The notes beneath the pieces are model-generated. The model worked only from the letters and a program-made list of their open reading frames with translations, made no database searches and was not told the origin of the DNA. From JBBECE01 sp964574935 (lineage in GTDB: Bacteria; Pseudomonadota; Alphaproteobacteria; Rhizobiales; Devosiaceae), in assembly GCA_964574935.1 (NCBI GenBank), contig CAZNOZ010000013.1:4816-68815 (forward strand): DNA of 64,000 nt, written 5' to 3'. A program made the position numbers and the translations under genes. The number at the start of each line of letters is the position of its first letter. The stretch's first letter is position 1. This document shows, in pieces, positions 35,575 through 44,758 of the stretch.

Positions 35575-36177
35575 ATGCCGCGAGTGCCCAAACGCGCCTG
35601 GCAGCGCATGCTGTCGGGGCGCCGGCTGGACCTGCTCAATCCCTCGCCGCTCGATGTCGAGCTCGTCGACATCGCGCACGGGCTGGCGCGGGTGCCGCGC
35701 TGGAACGGGCAGACCAACGGCGACTACGCCTATTCGGTGGCCCAGCACTCGATCTTCGTCACCGAGATCGCCGCGGCGCTCAAGCCGGGCCTCGATGACG
35801 CCGCGCAGCTGACGGCGCTCCTGCACGACGCCCCGGAGTATGTGATCGGCGATATCATTTCGCCGATCAAGTCGGCGATCGGGGACGCCTACAAGGCGCT
35901 CGAGGAGCGCCTCCTGACCGCCGTGCATCTCAGATTCTCGTTGCCGGCCAAGACGCCGGCGGCGCTGGCGCGGCTGGTCAAGAAGGCCGACCGGGAGGCC
36001 GCCTACTACGAAGCCGTCAAGCTCGCCGGGTTCGAAGCCGACGAGGCGCTCAAATACTTCGGCACCCCGTCGATCGCGACCTTCGATATCCCAGATTTCG
36101 AGCGGCTGATCCGCCCCTGGCCGACCCAGGAGGCCCAGGACCGGTTCGCCGCCGGCGTCGAACGGCTCGCCGCCTAG
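35575..36177 (+). CDS. HD-domain hydrolase (YfbR-like), 5' end uncertain
   Basis: A 200-residue HD-family protein: QHSIFVTEIAAAL supplies the first histidine, and LLHDAPEYVIGD the HD pair, with KKADREAAYYE further on. This is the nucleotidase/phosphohydrolase group near YfbR. The ATG at 35575 lies two bases after the assembly gap, so the true start could be upstream; relatives often have a few more N-terminal residues before AWQRMLSGRRLDLL. Confidence 0.85.
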   Translation: MPRVPKRAWQRMLSGRRLDLLNPSPLDVELVDIAHGLARVPRWNGQTNGDYAYSVAQHSIFVTEIAAALKPGLDDAAQLTALLHDAPEYVIGDIISPIKSAIGDAYKALEERLLTAVHLRFSLPAKTPAALARLVKKADREAAYYEAVKLAGFEADEALKYFGTPSIATFDIPDFERLIRPWPTQEAQDRFAAGVERLAA

Positions 36178-36365
36178 GCGGGGATCGGCGCCACGCCGAC
36201 CGGCCCCGCCGCGCGCCGCGAGACAGCCGGCACACCCCGCTTCCCGATTTCGCACAGGCGAGACACCGAGCCGGCCCCCCTGTGCCAGGTGTCCGAAACC
36301 GGGCCCGGGGCCCGCGCACATCCCTAACAAATCCTTACCGCGTTAACGGTGATTGCACCGACGCT

Positions 36366-36397
36366 TTGACCGGGCGGGCGGCAATAGTTGATAAACT
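36366..36397 (+). promoter_or_regulatory. Possible promoter of the secreted orphan gene
   Basis: Within a rare AT-richer patch (36320-36415), TTGACC at 36366-36371 looks like a -35 box. TGATAAACT at 36389-36397 is a weak -10 candidate at the expected distance. The 253 bases between the HD hydrolase and ATG 36431 hold no gene that I can see. Confidence 0.3.
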
Positions 36398-36430
36398 CTT
36401 AAAACGCTGTCCCAAAAGGGGAAGGCCATT

Positions 36431-36958
36431 ATGCAAACTCATCACGTCATGCTCGGTGCATTCGTCGCAGCGACCCTGGGCACCGGCTACTTCATTACCG
36501 GCCATCAGATCGCGACGCCGGCATTCGCGCAGGAACAGCCCACCGGCGAAACCCTCGATCTCAGCAAGCTGGTGAAAATCAGCATGCCGCATTTCGACGT
36601 CAGCTTCGACGAAAGCGTGGATTTGGCGCCGCTGACGACCGTCACGGTCAACAAGATCGCCTATGGCAGGCCGACCGAAGTCCAGATCGTGACGACGTCG
36701 ACCGGCACCTACTCCACCGACACGCTGAAATCGCCCTATCTGCTGTATCCGGGGGTCTCGGTCACCGAGCGCGACGCCTATGCGGCCGCCGGCAGCGCGA
36801 CGGGTCCGTACTGGAAGATGCGGGTCGGGCCGGCGGTGCTCTACACGCCGGGCACCCCTTCGCTGATCCACATCGTGCCGGTGCCGTCCGGCGGCAAGGC
36901 GGTCATCACCAACTCGTTCAGCTGCATCGACAAGAACACCACGGTCGTGTGCTTCTGA
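36431..36958 (+). CDS. Secreted protein of unknown function
   Basis: A 175-residue protein with an N-terminal membrane/signal segment (about residues 6-33, possible cut at FAQ-EQ). A mature domain of mainly beta character follows, ending in a disulfide-like pair (SCIDKNTTVVCF). GGGGAAGG precedes ATG 36431. I do not recognise the family. Its codons are slightly less GC-rich than the neighbours and its upstream region is AT-richer. Confidence 0.7.
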   Translation: MQTHHVMLGAFVAATLGTGYFITGHQIATPAFAQEQPTGETLDLSKLVKISMPHFDVSFDESVDLAPLTTVTVNKIAYGRPTEVQIVTTSTGTYSTDTLKSPYLLYPGVSVTERDAYAAAGSATGPYWKMRVGPAVLYTPGTPSLIHIVPVPSGGKAVITNSFSCIDKNTTVVCF

Positions 36959-37015
36959 GCGACGACCGTTCGGTCGGGCGGCCGGCAATCGGCCGCCGAT
37001 CTCAGTGGGTTCGGA

Positions 37016-38056
37016 TCAGGAGTTCCTGAAGCGGTAGAAGATGTGGTGGTCGATGCGGACCACCCTCGTCATGCGCCCGGCCCAGTGCGGATACACATAG
37101 TTGGCGTGATAGTGGGTGGCTCTGCCGACCTCCGCCAGATACAGCTCGCCGTCGATCACCTTCGCCGCGATCTCCTCGGCCCTCGCCCAGGCGTCCGGCT
37201 CGGTGACCCGTTCGGGCCTGCCGTCGCAGGCGAATGAGAACTGGCAGCTGTTGCGCCGCGACTGGTTCTGATAGACCACGCCGCAGATCGTGTTCGGATA
37301 GAGCGGATGGGCGACGCGGTTGCGCACCACCTGGGCAACCGCCACCTGCCCGCGATAGGGCTCACCCCTTGCCTCGAAATAGATCGCCTCGGCCATGCAG
37401 CGCTGCTGCTGGGCGGAGACCGTCATCGCCGGCACCAGGGTGCCGGTGTGGGTTGTCGCGGGCGCGTTTTCGCGGGCGTAGGCGAGCCGCTCGGGGACGG
37501 CGACCGGGACCGGCAGTTCGGGATCCGCGGTTTCCCCCGACAGGGCGCTGATCGCCTCGAGCGCTTCTGAGACCACCGGCTCGGCGGGACCCAGAGAGGC
37601 GAGCTCGACCCGGGGCGCTTCGTCCGTGAGGTTGTCCGGCGCGGCCTCGGCGACCGCTATTGCCGCACCGTCGGGGGACACCTCCCCGGGACCGGTTTCG
37701 CCGGCTCTCAGCGAGGCGATCCGGAGGCGCGCCGGCGCGAAGCTGGCGGCGATCTCCTCCGCCGAGGCGGCGGGGAGGTAACGGTCGGTCTTCGCGGCGC
37801 GGTTGGCGCCGCGGAAAACCTCGTTGTCGAACGGGTTGGTGATCGAGCCGGTGATCAGCGAATCGAGGCCCAGCTCGGCCTCCGCGACCTCGGGGACGCC
37901 GAATTCGCGATCGGCGTCGAGATCGTCAAAGGTCAGAAACGGCGAGGCCGGCAGCACCCACAAGAAGGTGCCCACCACCCCGATGGCGATTGCCCTGGCC
38001 GGAAGGCCGTAACGCCCGAACCTTCCGGCCCTGGACAGTCGTGTACTCGACGCCAT
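37016..38056 (-). CDS. SleB-type cell wall hydrolase
   Basis: A 346-residue envelope protein. One membrane segment (about residues 20-39) is followed by a long Ala/Glu/Pro-rich disordered region to about 200 and a C-terminal Hydrolase_2 (SleB) domain. Its motifs are AEAIYFEARGEPYRGQVAVA with the catalytic glutamate and TICGVVYQN. The end carries THYHANYVYPHWA. It should cut peptidoglycan. ATG 38056 is chosen; a GTG at 38113 in frame would place the likely CtrA box inside the gene. Confidence 0.88.
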   Translation of the reverse strand: MASSTRLSRAGRFGRYGLPARAIAIGVVGTFLWVLPASPFLTFDDLDADREFGVPEVAEAELGLDSLITGSITNPFDNEVFRGANRAAKTDRYLPAASAEEIAASFAPARLRIASLRAGETGPGEVSPDGAAIAVAEAAPDNLTDEAPRVELASLGPAEPVVSEALEAISALSGETADPELPVPVAVPERLAYARENAPATTHTGTLVPAMTVSAQQQRCMAEAIYFEARGEPYRGQVAVAQVVRNRVAHPLYPNTICGVVYQNQSRRNSCQFSFACDGRPERVTEPDAWARAEEIAAKVIDGELYLAEVGRATHYHANYVYPHWAGRMTRVVRIDHHIFYRFRNS

Positions 38057-38073
38057 ACGCACGCAACTGCTAC

Positions 38074-38089
38074 TTAACTCGAGATTGAC
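38074..38089. promoter_or_regulatory. CtrA-like binding site
   Basis: TTAA-N7-TTGAC at 38074-38089 differs by one base from the CtrA consensus TTAA-N7-TTAAC. It lies 18-33 bases before the ATG of the SleB hydrolase, in one of the few AT-rich spots of the window. CtrA controls cell-cycle and wall-remodelling genes in alphaproteobacteria. Confidence 0.4.
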
Positions 38090-38249
38090 GGCCGCTACTC
38101 GATTTGCCGCCACCGCATCATCGGCAACTAACCTTGACGTCGAGTAAACACCGCAATTCGGGTGCCGAAGCGGTGCAATCCGGGCCTTTCCGGGGTATCG
38201 GTGGGACGATTTTCCGGCCGAAGTCGGGCCGCCAAACCGGCCCGGGGGT

Positions 38250-40553
38250 TCACCCCATCGCCGCCTGCGCCAGCACCAGGCGGGCGACCGGCACGCGGTA
38301 GGGCGAGCAGCTCACATAGTCGATGGGGAGCGAGGAGAAGAAGCGTAGCGATTCGGGCTCGCCCGCATGCTCGCCGCAAATCCCGATCTTCAGATTCGGA
38401 TTGGCCTTCTTGCCGCGCTCGATGGCAAGCTCGATCAGCTCGCCCACTCCCACCTTGTCGATGGTGACGAACGGGTCGTGGTCGAAAATCGCCTTGCGCC
38501 GATAGGAGGCGAGAAACGCCGGCGCGTCGTCGCGGGAAATCCCGAATGTCGTCTGGGTGAGATCGTTGGTGCCGAAGGAGAAGAAATCGACCGAGCGGGC
38601 GATATCGGCGGCGCGCAGGGCGGCGCGCGGCAGCTCGATCATGGTGCCGAATTCGATGCTCATGTCCGCCTCGCGGGTGATCCGCGCCTGTTCGAGCAAA
38701 GCCATCACCTTGGCGCGGATCCAGGTCACCTCGCGGGCCGAGGAGACGAACGGCACCATGATCTCCAGATGCAGGGGCGCGTCGATCATCTCACGCGCCG
38801 AGCGCATGCCGGCGATGAGCGCGGCGACCTGCATGTCGAGCACTTCCGGGTAGGAGATCGCCAGGCGGCAGCCGCGGTGGCCGAGGATCGGGTTGATTTC
38901 CTCGAGCCGCTCGAGGCGAATGCGCAGCGCCCTTGTGGTCAGCCCGAGGGAGGCGGCGGTCTCCTCGATGTCGTCCTCGGCGCGCGGCAGGAATTCGTGC
39001 AGCGGCGGGTCGAACAGGCGCACCGTCACCGGTTTGCCCGGCATCACCGCGAACAGCGCCGCATAGTCGTCGGCCTGATAGTCGACCAGGCCCCGGAGTG
39101 CGGCCTTCCGGTCCTCGGCGCTCTCGGAGAGGATCAGGCGTCTGAGCGCCACCAGGCGCTCGGCGGAAAAGAACATATGCTCGGAGCGCGCCAGGCCGAT
39201 CCCCTCGGCGCCGAAGCTGAGGGCGGTGCGGGCGGCCTCGACCGTCTCGACATTGGTCCTGACCGCGATCGTCCGCGAGCCGTCGGCCCAGTCCAGCAGC
39301 TTGCCGATGGCGCCCCCGATCTGCGGCCGGCTGAGCGGCAGCGCGCCGGCATACACACTGCCCTCGGTGCCCTCGACGGTGATCTGGTCGCCGGCCCGGA
39401 ACTCGATGTCGCCGATCCGGCAGCGCATTTCCTCGACGTCGATCTGCAGCGAGCGCACGCCGGCCACGCAGGGCTTGCCGGTGATGCGGGCGACGACGGC
39501 GGCGTGGCTGGTCATGCCGCCGCGGGCGGTCAGGATTCCGGTGGCGGCCCGCATGCCCTCGACGTCCGCCGGGCCGGTTTCGACAACGACAAGGATGCAG
39601 TGGCGGCCGCGGGCGCGTTGGCGGGCCGCATCCTCGGCGGTGAACACGATCTCGCCCGAGGCGGCACCGGGCGACACCCCGAGCCCGGTGGCGATCGGCT
39701 CGCCGACGGCCCGCTCCGCGAGCCTGGGGTGCAGGAGCTGCGGCAACTGGCCGGCGTCGATGCGCCCGACCGCCTCGCGGGGCGACCACACGCCCCGCTC
39801 GACGCGGTCGCGGGCGGCCTCCAGAAGCGCCATGGCGCCCACCTGGACCGGGCGCGCGGACAGGAACGTCAGCGCCTCGCCGGCGCCGGCGGTCAGGCAC
39901 GCCATGTGACCCCCGGCCTCCGCGTCGATGGTGGCGCAAAGCGCCGCCGCGGCATCGCCGAGATCGGGCAACGGGCGCGCATCGTCGTTCGGCAGTGGCG
40001 CCGGGCCCAGTCGCCCTGTGTGCGCGTCGCGGGTCAGGAACTGCGTGAACTCGCCCCGCGCCATCGCCTGGACGATGACAAGCTGGTTGCCGCGATCGCG
40101 CATTTCGGATTCGTCGACCCACACCGGCTCGACTTCGCCATAGGACTCGAAGGCGTGATGGATGGCGCGGGCCAGCGGCTTCGAGGTGTCGACGGATTCC
40201 GATTCCGTCTCAGGGGCGGCGATGTCCATGCGGGCCGGGGCCAGTCCCGCCATGTGATAGGGCGCGGTGGTGCGCACGACCAGCGACGGCGGCGCACTGC
40301 CCTGGGTGACGAGCTTGAGAAGCGTGGTCACCCAATGGGTGCGCAGCTGGCTCGCCCCGGCGCGCTCGGCCTCGAGCCTTTCCCAGGCGGCGCGGGTCAG
40401 CGCGATCGTCGGACAGACCCGGAACCCGGCCTTGGCGGCCACGTGCAGCCACCGGGCCTTGCCGGTGAGGAGCTGCACCTGGGCGGCGCTCAGGGCGGCG
40501 GTGCCCTGCGCCGGTGCGATCGCGAATATCTGCTGCGCGGGGGTGAGGGCCAC
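38250..40553 (-). CDS. PEP-utilising protein, PPDK-like with reduced N-terminal domain
   Basis: A 767-residue relative of pyruvate, phosphate dikinase. The swivelling phosphohistidine domain has the active histidine in GGMTSHAAVVAR. The C-terminal PEP/pyruvate barrel has its key residues (GLARSEHMFF, FFSFGTNDLTQTTFG and the catalytic cysteine in GICGEHAG). True PPDK has about 880 residues. Here the first 250 residues do not show the ATP-grasp signatures I expect (no PGMMDT-like loop), so nucleotide use is in doubt. It diverges from ispH across 107 bases. Confidence 0.85.
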   Translation of the reverse strand: MALTPAQQIFAIAPAQGTAALSAAQVQLLTGKARWLHVAAKAGFRVCPTIALTRAAWERLEAERAGASQLRTHWVTTLLKLVTQGSAPPSLVVRTTAPYHMAGLAPARMDIAAPETESESVDTSKPLARAIHHAFESYGEVEPVWVDESEMRDRGNQLVIVQAMARGEFTQFLTRDAHTGRLGPAPLPNDDARPLPDLGDAAAALCATIDAEAGGHMACLTAGAGEALTFLSARPVQVGAMALLEAARDRVERGVWSPREAVGRIDAGQLPQLLHPRLAERAVGEPIATGLGVSPGAASGEIVFTAEDAARQRARGRHCILVVVETGPADVEGMRAATGILTARGGMTSHAAVVARITGKPCVAGVRSLQIDVEEMRCRIGDIEFRAGDQITVEGTEGSVYAGALPLSRPQIGGAIGKLLDWADGSRTIAVRTNVETVEAARTALSFGAEGIGLARSEHMFFSAERLVALRRLILSESAEDRKAALRGLVDYQADDYAALFAVMPGKPVTVRLFDPPLHEFLPRAEDDIEETAASLGLTTRALRIRLERLEEINPILGHRGCRLAISYPEVLDMQVAALIAGMRSAREMIDAPLHLEIMVPFVSSAREVTWIRAKVMALLEQARITREADMSIEFGTMIELPRAALRAADIARSVDFFSFGTNDLTQTTFGISRDDAPAFLASYRRKAIFDHDPFVTIDKVGVGELIELAIERGKKANPNLKIGICGEHAGEPESLRFFSSLPIDYVSCSPYRVPVARLVLAQAAMG

Positions 40554-40660
40554 TTTGCCGGCGGGGGGTTGGATCGAAGAGCGGATTTCATATTGCCCGC
40601 TGGCCCGACGGCCCGCAACCGAACTTGACTGGCTTCGGATGCCGGCGCATCACTCGCGCC

Positions 40661-41620
40661 ATGGCAGCAAAGCGGAAGCTGAAGATCGTGCTCGCCGCGC
40701 CGCGCGGCTTCTGCGCCGGGGTCGACCGGGCCATCCAGATCGTCGAGCTGGCGCTCCAGAAATACGGCGCGCCGGTCTATGTCCGCCACGAAATCGTGCA
40801 CAACAAGTATGTCGTGGATTCTCTGAGGGCCAAGGGCGCGGTGTTCGTCGAGCGGCTGGACGAGATACCGGACACCGGCGCACCTGTCGTTTTCTCCGCC
40901 CATGGGGTGCCCAAGCGGGTGCCGGAAAAGGCGGCGGCGCGGCGCCTGTTCGTGCTCGACGCCACCTGCCCGCTGGTCTCGAAGGTGCATGTGGAAGCCG
41001 AGCGGCATTTCGCGGCCGGCCTCGAAGTCTTGCTGATCGGCCATCAGGGGCACCCGGAGGTGATCGGCACCATGGGGCAGCTCCCCGAGGGGACGATCAC
41101 CCTCATCGAGACCCTTGAAGACGTCGCCGAATTCGCCCCGCGCGATCCGGAAAAGCTCGCCTTCGTCACCCAGACGACCCTGTCGGTCGACGACACCGCC
41201 GAGATCGTGGCGGCCCTCAAGGCCCGTTTTCCGTCCATCCGCGGGCCGCACAAGGAGGACATCTGCTACGCCACCACCAACCGCCAGGAGGCGGTCAAGC
41301 AGGTCGCCCCGCATGTCGACGCGCTGGTGGTGGTGGGGGCGCCGAACTCATCGAACTCGATGCGGCTGGTCGAGGTCGCCGAACGCGCCGGCTGCGACAA
41401 GGCGGTGCTGGTGCAGCGGGCCGCCGACATCGACTGGGTGGAATTCGCCGGCATCGGCTCGCTGGCGATCACCGCCGGAGCGTCGGCTCCCGAGGCGCTG
41501 GTCGACGAGATCATCGCGGCGTTCGGGGAGCGCTTCGAGATCGAGGTCGGCTCGTCGGTGACCGCCAAGGAGGCGATCTCGTTCAACCTGCCCAAGGAAC
41601 TGCGCGCCGCGACCGCCTGA
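40661..41620 (+). CDS. ispH: 4-hydroxy-3-methylbut-2-enyl diphosphate reductase
   Basis: A 319-residue IspH, the last step of the DOXP pathway, giving IPP and DMAPP. The three 4Fe-4S ligands are in PRGFCAGVDRA, DATCPLV and EDICYATTNRQ, with the substrate-binding HEIVHN, SAHGVP and GHQGHPEV motifs. ATG 40661. The GNAT gene starts on its stop codon (TGATG). Confidence 0.97.
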   Translation: MAAKRKLKIVLAAPRGFCAGVDRAIQIVELALQKYGAPVYVRHEIVHNKYVVDSLRAKGAVFVERLDEIPDTGAPVVFSAHGVPKRVPEKAAARRLFVLDATCPLVSKVHVEAERHFAAGLEVLLIGHQGHPEVIGTMGQLPEGTITLIETLEDVAEFAPRDPEKLAFVTQTTLSVDDTAEIVAALKARFPSIRGPHKEDICYATTNRQEAVKQVAPHVDALVVVGAPNSSNSMRLVEVAERAGCDKAVLVQRAADIDWVEFAGIGSLAITAGASAPEALVDEIIAAFGERFEIEVGSSVTAKEAISFNLPKELRAATA

Positions 41621-42150
41621 TGGTGACCGAGACTATTCTTGAGACGGATCGGCTGCGGCTGACCAACTGGGCCCCCGAGCAGATCGGCGATCTGGTGCGG
41701 CTGCATGGCGATCCGCAAGTGGCCCGATACCTCACGAAAAACGGCAAGCCGGAGACCTTGATGCAGGCCGAGGTCCGGCTTGCGCACTGGGCGGAGCTCT
41801 TTTCGCGACAGCGTATGGGCAAGCTCCGCGTCACGCGCCTTGCCGATGGCGCGTTTCTCGGGCGGGCCGGGTTCGGTGTCCATGGTCCCGAGCAAGAGCC
41901 TGAAATCGGCTATGCATTTCTTCGCGAGCATTGGGGCAGTGGTTATGCGCGCGAAGCGGCCGCCGGTCTCAGGGATTGGTATTTTCGCCAAACGGACCGC
42001 GACAGCTTTATCGGCATGGCCGATACGCGCAATACGGCCTCGCTCGGTGTACTCTGTGACATAGGGATGCGCCGAACGCACCAGGCCGTCAACGAACACG
42101 GCGTGTTCTGCCAGTTCCATATCCTGACGCGCGAGGACTGGCGTGGCTGA
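41620..42150 (+). CDS. GNAT family N-acetyltransferase
   Basis: A 176-residue acetyltransferase of the RimJ/RimL type: ILETDRLRLTNW at the start, then IGYAFLREHWGSGYAREAAAG as the acetyl-CoA loop. ATG 41620 overlaps the ispH stop and its own end overlaps rnhA by 8 bases, so it sits in one transcript with both. Codon choice looks a little less GC-rich than its neighbours. Thr/homoserine kinase thrB is the gene I expect here in relatives. Confidence 0.88.
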   Translation: MVTETILETDRLRLTNWAPEQIGDLVRLHGDPQVARYLTKNGKPETLMQAEVRLAHWAELFSRQRMGKLRVTRLADGAFLGRAGFGVHGPEQEPEIGYAFLREHWGSGYAREAAAGLRDWYFRQTDRDSFIGMADTRNTASLGVLCDIGMRRTHQAVNEHGVFCQFHILTREDWRG

Positions 42151-42583
42151 CACCGTCGTCATCCATACCGACGGGGCGTGCTCGGGCAATCCGGGTCCGG
42201 GCGGCTGGGGGGCGGTGCTCGAATATGACGGCCGCGTCCGGGAGCTCAAGGGCGGCGCGGCGCACTCGACCAACAACCGCATGGAGCTGACCGCCGCCAT
42301 CGAGGCCCTGAACGCTCTCAAGCGCTCGTGCAAGGTGGAGCTATTTTCCGACAGCGTCTATGTGCGCGACGGGATCACCCGCTGGATCCGCGGCTGGAAG
42401 CGCAACGGCTGGAAGACGGCCTCTAAAAAACCTGTCAAAAACAAAGAGTTGTGGCAGGCTCTGGATACCGCGATGCAGCGCCACGAGGTCCGCTTTCACT
42501 GGCTGAAGGGGCACGCCGGGCACGACGCCAACGAGCGCGCCGACGAACTCGCCAACCAGGGCATGGCGCCGTTCAAGCGTTAG
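42143..42583 (+). CDS. rnhA: Ribonuclease HI
   Basis: A 146-residue RNase HI, which removes RNA from RNA-DNA hybrids. The DEDD catalytic set is visible: Asp in HTDGACSGNPGPGGWG, Glu in NRMELTAAIEAL, Asp in LFSDSVYVRDGI and Asp in HAGHDANERAD. The start is GTG 42143, inside the end of the GNAT gene. A short AT-rich codon patch encodes SKKPVKNKE. Its end overlaps the glyS end by 11 bases. Confidence 0.96.
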   Translation: MADTVVIHTDGACSGNPGPGGWGAVLEYDGRVRELKGGAAHSTNNRMELTAAIEALNALKRSCKVELFSDSVYVRDGITRWIRGWKRNGWKTASKKPVKNKELWQALDTAMQRHEVRFHWLKGHAGHDANERADELANQGMAPFKR

Positions 42584-44714
42584 CGCCCTGGCCTTCGACC
42601 TTCGAGAAATCGGCCACCAGGTGCATGCAGTCGCGCAGCCGGGCCAGGAGGTTGAGGCGGTTGGCGCGGATGTTCGGATCAGGGTCGTTGACGAGCACCT
42701 TGTCAAAAAAGGTGTCGACCGGGGTGCGCAGCGCCGCGAGCTCGGAAAGCGCGCCGGCGAAATCGTTCTCGTCGGCGTCGGCCGAGGCGGCCTCGTAGGC
42801 CAGCGTCACCGCGGTGGCCAACGCCTGTTCCTGCGGTTCGATCAGGAGCGCGGTGTCGAATTCGCCCGCGAAACGGGTCTTGTCCCTCGCCTCCTCGTCG
42901 CGGACGATGTTGGACGCCCTTCGGTAGCCGGTCATCAGGTTCGCCCCGTCGTCGGTGGCCAGGAATTCTGCCAGCGCCTCGACGCGCCTTGTGATGTCGA
43001 GAAGATCGTCGGAGGCGGGGCCGATGACCGCGTCGACCAAATCGTGGCGGGCCCCCGACTGGCGCAGCGAGACCTTCAGCCGCTCGTGAAAGAAGGAGAG
43101 CAGATCGGTGAGAAACCGCTGCCCGACGCGGCCCGCATGGGTCTCGACGTCGCCCTTCTCGCCGATCGAGACCGGCACCGATACGTCATGGCCGATGCGG
43201 GCCTGGGCGAGGAGCGGAAACAGCGGCAGGGTCAGGGTGTTCTCGAGCACGATCCGGATCACCCCGAGCGCCGCGCGGCGCAGCGCGTAAGGGTCCTTGG
43301 AGCCGGTGGGCTTTTCGTCGATGGCCCAGAAGCCGGCCAACAGATCGAGCTTGTCGGCTAGCGCCACGGCGATCGCCACCGGTTCGGACGGCACGTCGTC
43401 GGACGGACCGGCGGGCTTGTAGTGCATCTCGATGGCGTTCGCGACCGCGTCCGTTTCGCCCTGGGCGCTGGCGTAATACCGCCCCATGGTTCCCTGCAGT
43501 TCGGGGAACTCGACCACCATGTCGGTAACCAGATCGGCCTTGGCGAGCAGCGCCGCGCGGGCCGCCGCGTCCCGGTCGGCACCGACCAGCGGCGCGATCC
43601 CGGTGGCCAGCGCCACCAGCCGATCGACGCGCTCGCGCTGGGTACCCAGCCGGTCGTGGAAGACCACCTTTTCCAGCCTCGGCAGGCGGTCCTGGAGGGG
43701 GGTGCCGAGGTCGATGTCATGGAAGAACTTGGCGTCGGCCAGCCGCGCCCGGATCACGCGCTCGTTGCCGGCGACGATCTGATCGCCGCCGTCGCCGGCG
43801 ATGAGGTTGGAAACGAGGATGAACCGGTTGGCGAGCCGCCCGTCCTTGCCGGTCCGCAAGCAGAAGCATTTCTGGTTGGCGCGGATGGTGGTGACGATCA
43901 CCTCCTCGGGCAGGGCGAGAAATTTCTCGTCGAACCCGCCCATCATCACCACCGGCCATTCGACGAGCCCGGCCACCTCCTCGAGCAGCGCGTCGTCCTC
44001 GATGACGGCGAGGGACTGGCCGAAGGCGAGCTCGGCGGCATCGTGGGCGATGGCCTCCCGCCGCCGGTCGAGATCGAGCATCACATGCGCTTTTTCCAGG
44101 GCACGCTCGTAGTCGGCGAACCGCTTCACCGGGATCGGGCCGGGGGCGAGAAAGCGGTGCCCGTAAGTGGTTGCGCCGCTCTCGAGCCCGTCGATTTCGA
44201 AGGCGATCGGCACCGGCGCCTGACCACGAGCGCCGAAGGTGGCAACCACCGAACGCAAGGGCCGGATCCAGCCGACGCGGCCGGCGCCCCAGCGCATCGA
44301 CTTCGGCCAGGCGAAACCGGCGACGATCGAGGGAATGGCCTCGGCCAGGATTTCGGTCGTCTCGGCGCCCGGCCGCTCGATCACCGCCTCGTAGTAGTCG
44401 CCCTTGGGATCGGCGCGGGTCTCGGCCTGGTCGATGGATTTGAGCCCGGCGGCGCGCACGAACCCGGCGATGGCCTTGTCCGGGGCGCCCAGGCGCGGGC
44501 CCTTGCGCCGTTCGGAGACGTCGGGGGAGCGCGCCGGCACGCCGGTGACCGTGAGCGCCAGCCGGCGCGGGGTGGCGAAGGCGCGGGCGCCGTCGTGGGT
44601 CAGCCCGTGTTCGTCGAGCGCCCCGATCACCGCCTCGCGCAGCTGCTCGGCGGCGCGCCGCTGCAGGCGCGCCGGGATTTCCTCGGAGAGCAGTTCGAGC
44701 AGGAGTTCGGGCAT
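42573..44714 (-). CDS. glyS: Glycine--tRNA ligase beta subunit
   Basis: A 713-residue GlyS, the tRNA-binding partner of GlyQ in the alpha2-beta2 synthetase. Family segments are LLLELLSEEIPARLQ, WPKSMRWG, RSVVATFG, ATTYGHRFLAPG, the HD-like middle domain (KADLVTDMVVEFPELQG-MG) and PYALRRAALG. ATG 44714 gives the standard N-terminus. glyQ is not adjacent but 6.3 kb upstream on the same strand at 51011. Confidence 0.97.
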   Translation of the reverse strand: MPELLLELLSEEIPARLQRRAAEQLREAVIGALDEHGLTHDGARAFATPRRLALTVTGVPARSPDVSERRKGPRLGAPDKAIAGFVRAAGLKSIDQAETRADPKGDYYEAVIERPGAETTEILAEAIPSIVAGFAWPKSMRWGAGRVGWIRPLRSVVATFGARGQAPVPIAFEIDGLESGATTYGHRFLAPGPIPVKRFADYERALEKAHVMLDLDRRREAIAHDAAELAFGQSLAVIEDDALLEEVAGLVEWPVVMMGGFDEKFLALPEEVIVTTIRANQKCFCLRTGKDGRLANRFILVSNLIAGDGGDQIVAGNERVIRARLADAKFFHDIDLGTPLQDRLPRLEKVVFHDRLGTQRERVDRLVALATGIAPLVGADRDAAARAALLAKADLVTDMVVEFPELQGTMGRYYASAQGETDAVANAIEMHYKPAGPSDDVPSEPVAIAVALADKLDLLAGFWAIDEKPTGSKDPYALRRAALGVIRIVLENTLTLPLFPLLAQARIGHDVSVPVSIGEKGDVETHAGRVGQRFLTDLLSFFHERLKVSLRQSGARHDLVDAVIGPASDDLLDITRRVEALAEFLATDDGANLMTGYRRASNIVRDEEARDKTRFAGEFDTALLIEPQEQALATAVTLAYEAASADADENDFAGALSELAALRTPVDTFFDKVLVNDPDPNIRANRLNLLARLRDCMHLVADFSKVEGQGANA

Positions 44715-44758
44715 CGGCGGCCGGTTGCGGTTGGCGAGGTTGCCTATCAAGGCGCACT

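Noticed and set aside
36344..36356. TTACCGCGTTAAC as a CtrA site
   Set aside because: The half sites are 4 bases apart instead of 7 and the first is TTAC.
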